DNA of 14,798 bases, from the NCBI GenBank assembly GCA_934654765.1, contig CAKUGX010000041.1:1-14798 (forward strand). The letters run 5' to 3'. The notes under the pieces were generated by a model. It ran no database searches, was not told where the DNA came from, and saw only the letters and a list, made by a program, of their open reading frames with translations. This stretch comes from an uncultured Collinsella sp. Lineage in GTDB: Bacteria; Actinomycetota; Coriobacteriia; Coriobacteriales; Coriobacteriaceae. The translations under genes were made by a program, and so were the position numbers. Below, piece by piece: positions 12,672 to 14,798 of the stretch. Numbering within the stretch: the first letter of the stretch is position 1; each line of letters begins with the position of its first letter.

Positions 12672-14696
12672 ATGCGTCAATTTAAGACCGAGAGCAAAAA
12701 ACTGCTCGACCTCATGATCAACTCCATCTACACCAATAAGGAAATCTTCCTGCGCGAGCTTATCTCTAACGCGAGCGACGCCGTCGACAAGCTCAACTTT
12801 AAGAGCCTGCAGGACCCGAGCGTCAAGCTCGACCAGGGCGACCTGGCTATTCGCGTCTCCTTTGATAAAGACGCCCGCACCATTACCATTTCGGATAACG
12901 GCATTGGCATGACCGCTGAGGAGCTCGAGCGCAATCTGGGCACCATCGCCCATTCCGGCTCCGAGGAGTTTAAGACCGAGAACGCCGAGCAACAGGGCTC
13001 CGATGTCGACATCATCGGCCAGTTTGGCGTAGGCTTCTACTCTGCCTTTATGGTTGCCAGCCACGTAAAGGTTGTCAGCCGCGCCTATGGCGAGGACACC
13101 GCTCACGTGTGGGAGTCTGATGGTCTTGAGGGTTATACCATCGAGGACGGCGAGCGCGCCGAGCACGGTACCGATGTTATCCTGACGCTGCGCGAGAACG
13201 AGAAGCTCGATGCCGACGGCGAGGCCGAGACCTACGATCGCTTCCTGACCGAGTGGGGCCTCAAGAGCCTGATTCAGCAGTACAGCAACTATGTGCGCTA
13301 CCCGATCCAGATGATGGTGTCCAAGAGCCGCCAGAAGCCCAAGCCCGAGGATGCTGGCGATGACTACACGCCCGAGTACGAGGACTACCAGGAGCTCGAG
13401 ACCGTCAACTCAATGACGCCGATCTGGAAGAAGCACAGCTCCGATGTTGAGCAGAAGGACTATGACGAGTTCTACAAGTCCACGTTCCACGACTTTGACG
13501 ATCCAGCGCGCACCATCAGCTTCCATGCCGAGGGTACGCTCGAGTACGACGCCCTGCTGTTTGTGCCGGGCCGCGCCCCGTTCGATCTGTACAGCAAGGA
13601 CTACGAGAAGGGCCTGGCGCTCTACAGCTCCAACGTGCTGATCATGGAGAAGTGCGGCGACCTGCTGCCCGACTACTATAACTTTGTCCGTGGCGTCGTG
13701 GATTCCGCCGACGTGTCGCTCAACATCTCGCGCGAGACGCTGCAGCAGAACCGTCAGCTCAAGGCCATCGCCAAGCGTGTGGAAAAGAAGATTACCGCCG
13801 ACCTTGAGGATATGCGTGACAACGACCGCGAGGCCTACGAGAAGTTCTTTGAGAACTTTGGCCGCGGCCTTAAGTATGGCATCTACTCGAGCTATGGCAT
13901 GAAGGCCGATGAGCTCGCCGACCTGCTGTTGTTCTGGTCTGCCAAGGAGCAGAAGATGATTACCCTGGCCGAGTATGCCAAGGGTATGCCCGAGGGCCAG
14001 AAGGCCATCTACTACGCCGCCGGCGATTCGCGTGAGCGCCTGGCCAAGATGCCCGTGGTAAAGGGCGTGCTCGACCGCGGCTATGACGTGCTGCTTCTGA
14101 CGCAGGATGTGGATGAGTTCACGTTCCAGGCTATGCGTGAGTACGTTGCCGCCGATATGCCTAAGATCTACGAGGACGACGCCGCCCGCGAGGCTGCCGA
14201 GAAGGCCGTTGCCGACGGTGCCGAGCCCGAGGTCGAGGATCGTCACCTGGAGCTCAAGAACGTTGCGACTGGCGATCTTGATCTGGCGACCGAGGACGAG
14301 AAGAAGGAGGCCGAGGACGCCACCAAGGAAAACGAGGACCTCTTTAGCGCTATGAAGGAGGCGCTCGGCGATAAGGTCGAGAAGGTCGCCGTCTCTGCGC
14401 GCCTGACCGATGCTCCCGCGTGCATCACCACCGAGGGCCCGCTTTCGCTCGAGATGGAGAAGGTGCTCCAGAAGGGTCCCGAGGGCGCGCCCGACGGCAT
14501 GCCCAAGAGCCAGCGCGTGCTCGAGCTCAACGCCAAGCACTCCGTCTTTGCCAAGCTCGTCGCCGCCCAGAAGGCCGGCGATACCGACAAGATCAAGCAG
14601 TACTCCGGCCTGCTCTACGACCAGGCCCTGCTGGTCGAGGGCATCCTCCCCGAGGACCCCGTAGCTTTCGCCGCGGCCGTCTGTAATCTTATGTAG
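12672..14696 (+). CDS. htpG: Molecular chaperone HtpG (Hsp90 family)
   Basis: This cytosolic ATP-dependent chaperone is complete at 674 residues. The N-terminal GHKL ATPase domain has E29 and N33 in LRELISNASDA, D75 in SDNGIGM, and the lid motif GQFGVGFYS (116-124). The middle domain has MTPIW (248-252) and the catalytic-loop arginine R354 in LNISRETLQQN. The C-terminal dimerization domain ends in LLYDQALLVEG, typical for the family. It is about 50 residues longer than the 624-residue E. coli protein, mostly in an acidic segment between the domains (about 219-246) and another near 520-560. ATG 12672 follows GAAAGGA (12659-12665) by 6 bases. It is a single-gene unit with hairpins on both sides. 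Confidence 0.98.
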   Translation: MRQFKTESKKLLDLMINSIYTNKEIFLRELISNASDAVDKLNFKSLQDPSVKLDQGDLAIRVSFDKDARTITISDNGIGMTAEELERNLGTIAHSGSEEFKTENAEQQGSDVDIIGQFGVGFYSAFMVASHVKVVSRAYGEDTAHVWESDGLEGYTIEDGERAEHGTDVILTLRENEKLDADGEAETYDRFLTEWGLKSLIQQYSNYVRYPIQMMVSKSRQKPKPEDAGDDYTPEYEDYQELETVNSMTPIWKKHSSDVEQKDYDEFYKSTFHDFDDPARTISFHAEGTLEYDALLFVPGRAPFDLYSKDYEKGLALYSSNVLIMEKCGDLLPDYYNFVRGVVDSADVSLNISRETLQQNRQLKAIAKRVEKKITADLEDMRDNDREAYEKFFENFGRGLKYGIYSSYGMKADELADLLLFWSAKEQKMITLAEYAKGMPEGQKAIYYAAGDSRERLAKMPVVKGVLDRGYDVLLLTQDVDEFTFQAMREYVAADMPKIYEDDAAREAAEKAVADGAEPEVEDRHLELKNVATGDLDLATEDEKKEAEDATKENEDLFSAMKEALGDKVEKVAVSARLTDAPACITTEGPLSLEMEKVLQKGPEGAPDGMPKSQRVLELNAKHSVFAKLVAAQKAGDTDKIKQYSGLLYDQALLVEGILPEDPVAFAAAVCNLM

Positions 14697-14722
14697 TTAC
14701 GGCGTTTTGCCAAACGCCGTAA
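14697..14722 (+). terminator. Perfect 11-bp hairpin after htpG
   Basis: TTACGGCGTTT (14697-14707) and AAACGCCGTAA (14712-14722) pair without mismatch around TGCC, starting at the base after the htpG stop codon. No T-run follows, so it may stabilise the 3' end or terminate weakly in either direction. Confidence 0.6.
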
Positions 14723-14773
14723 CCGGCCGACGCTGCAAGCCCGCCAGAGCGGCAATCTGCCTTTCAACTTCGG

Positions 14774-14798
14774 CGGCATGACCAGAAGGTCAATGCCG
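14774..14798. repeat. Hairpin at the window edge
   Basis: CGGCA and TGCCG enclose TGACC-AGAA-GGTCA, a ten-pair stem with one bulged A, reaching the last base of the window. The 51 bases between this and the preceding hairpin contain no credible gene on either strand. It may belong to an element that continues outside. Confidence 0.45.

Noticed and set aside
13410..14540. Long minus-strand open frame of 376 codons opposite htpG
   Set aside because: It is antisense to a clearly identified htpG and its composition mirrors htpG codon use.
14697..14789. C-terminus of a minus-strand gene converging on htpG
   Set aside because: The most protein-like frame is closed by a TGA at 14790-14792, giving only about 30 codons with no start or ribosome binding site.
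14778..14798. Start of a new plus-strand gene at ATG 14778
   Set aside because: No ribosome binding site precedes it and the ATG lies within a hairpin.
1..14798. CRISPR arrays, insertion sequences, phage genes, toxin-antitoxin pairs, selenocysteine elements
   Set aside because: No regularly spaced repeats, transposase or integrase motifs, or suitable small gene pairs were found on either strand.

Overview
The window looks like a chromosomal segment of a high-GC, Gram-positive gut actinobacterium, most likely Coriobacteriia and probably Collinsella. I base this on the high GC, the GTG starts used beside ATG, the purine-rich ribosome binding sites, and my recollection of similar proteins; no search was run. 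It is gene-dense, with one minus-strand gene and otherwise plus-strand genes. No insertion sequence, phage gene, CRISPR array or toxin-antitoxin pair is visible.

Region by region: 1-81 holds the probable tail of an upstream gene and its terminator. 209-2650 encodes an 813-residue cytoplasmic protein of unknown function with TPR-like helices near its C-terminus. 2743-2833 is tRNA-Ser(GCU) with its own promoter and terminator. Between that terminator and the terminator of the converging minus-strand gene lies an 18-bp inverted copy of the tRNA T-arm. 2966-4306 (minus) encodes a secreted serine-type D-Ala-D-Ala carboxypeptidase. Divergent from it, 4504-6464 encodes a VanR/VanS-like two-component system whose sensor has four predicted membrane helices. 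6568-9664 is a phosphate block: PstB ATPase, a PhoP/PhoB-like regulator and a PhoR-like kinase, but no pstS, pstC, pstA or phoU. 9865-11929 is a polysaccharide control module: a Wzz-type co-polymerase, a tyrosine autokinase and a PHP-family tyrosine phosphatase, with no glycosyltransferases. 11969-12469 is a GNAT acetyltransferase and 12672-14696 is the chaperone htpG. The window ends in two strong hairpins.

Most of the window is about sensing and controlling the envelope and nutrient supply. The carboxypeptidase trims peptidoglycan stem peptides next to a regulator pair that resembles glycopeptide sensors. PstB feeds phosphate import beside a phosphate-type sensor. The kinase-phosphatase pair would tune export or chain length of a polysaccharide made elsewhere. 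I see no completely new multi-gene system. The less ordinary observations are regulatory: a 51-bp inverted repeat overlapping the predicted promoter of the polysaccharide module, two TATCGATA palindromes 20 bp apart before pstB, a near-palindrome between the carboxypeptidase and vanR-like genes, a terminator inside the htpG leader, and the inverted tRNA fragment.
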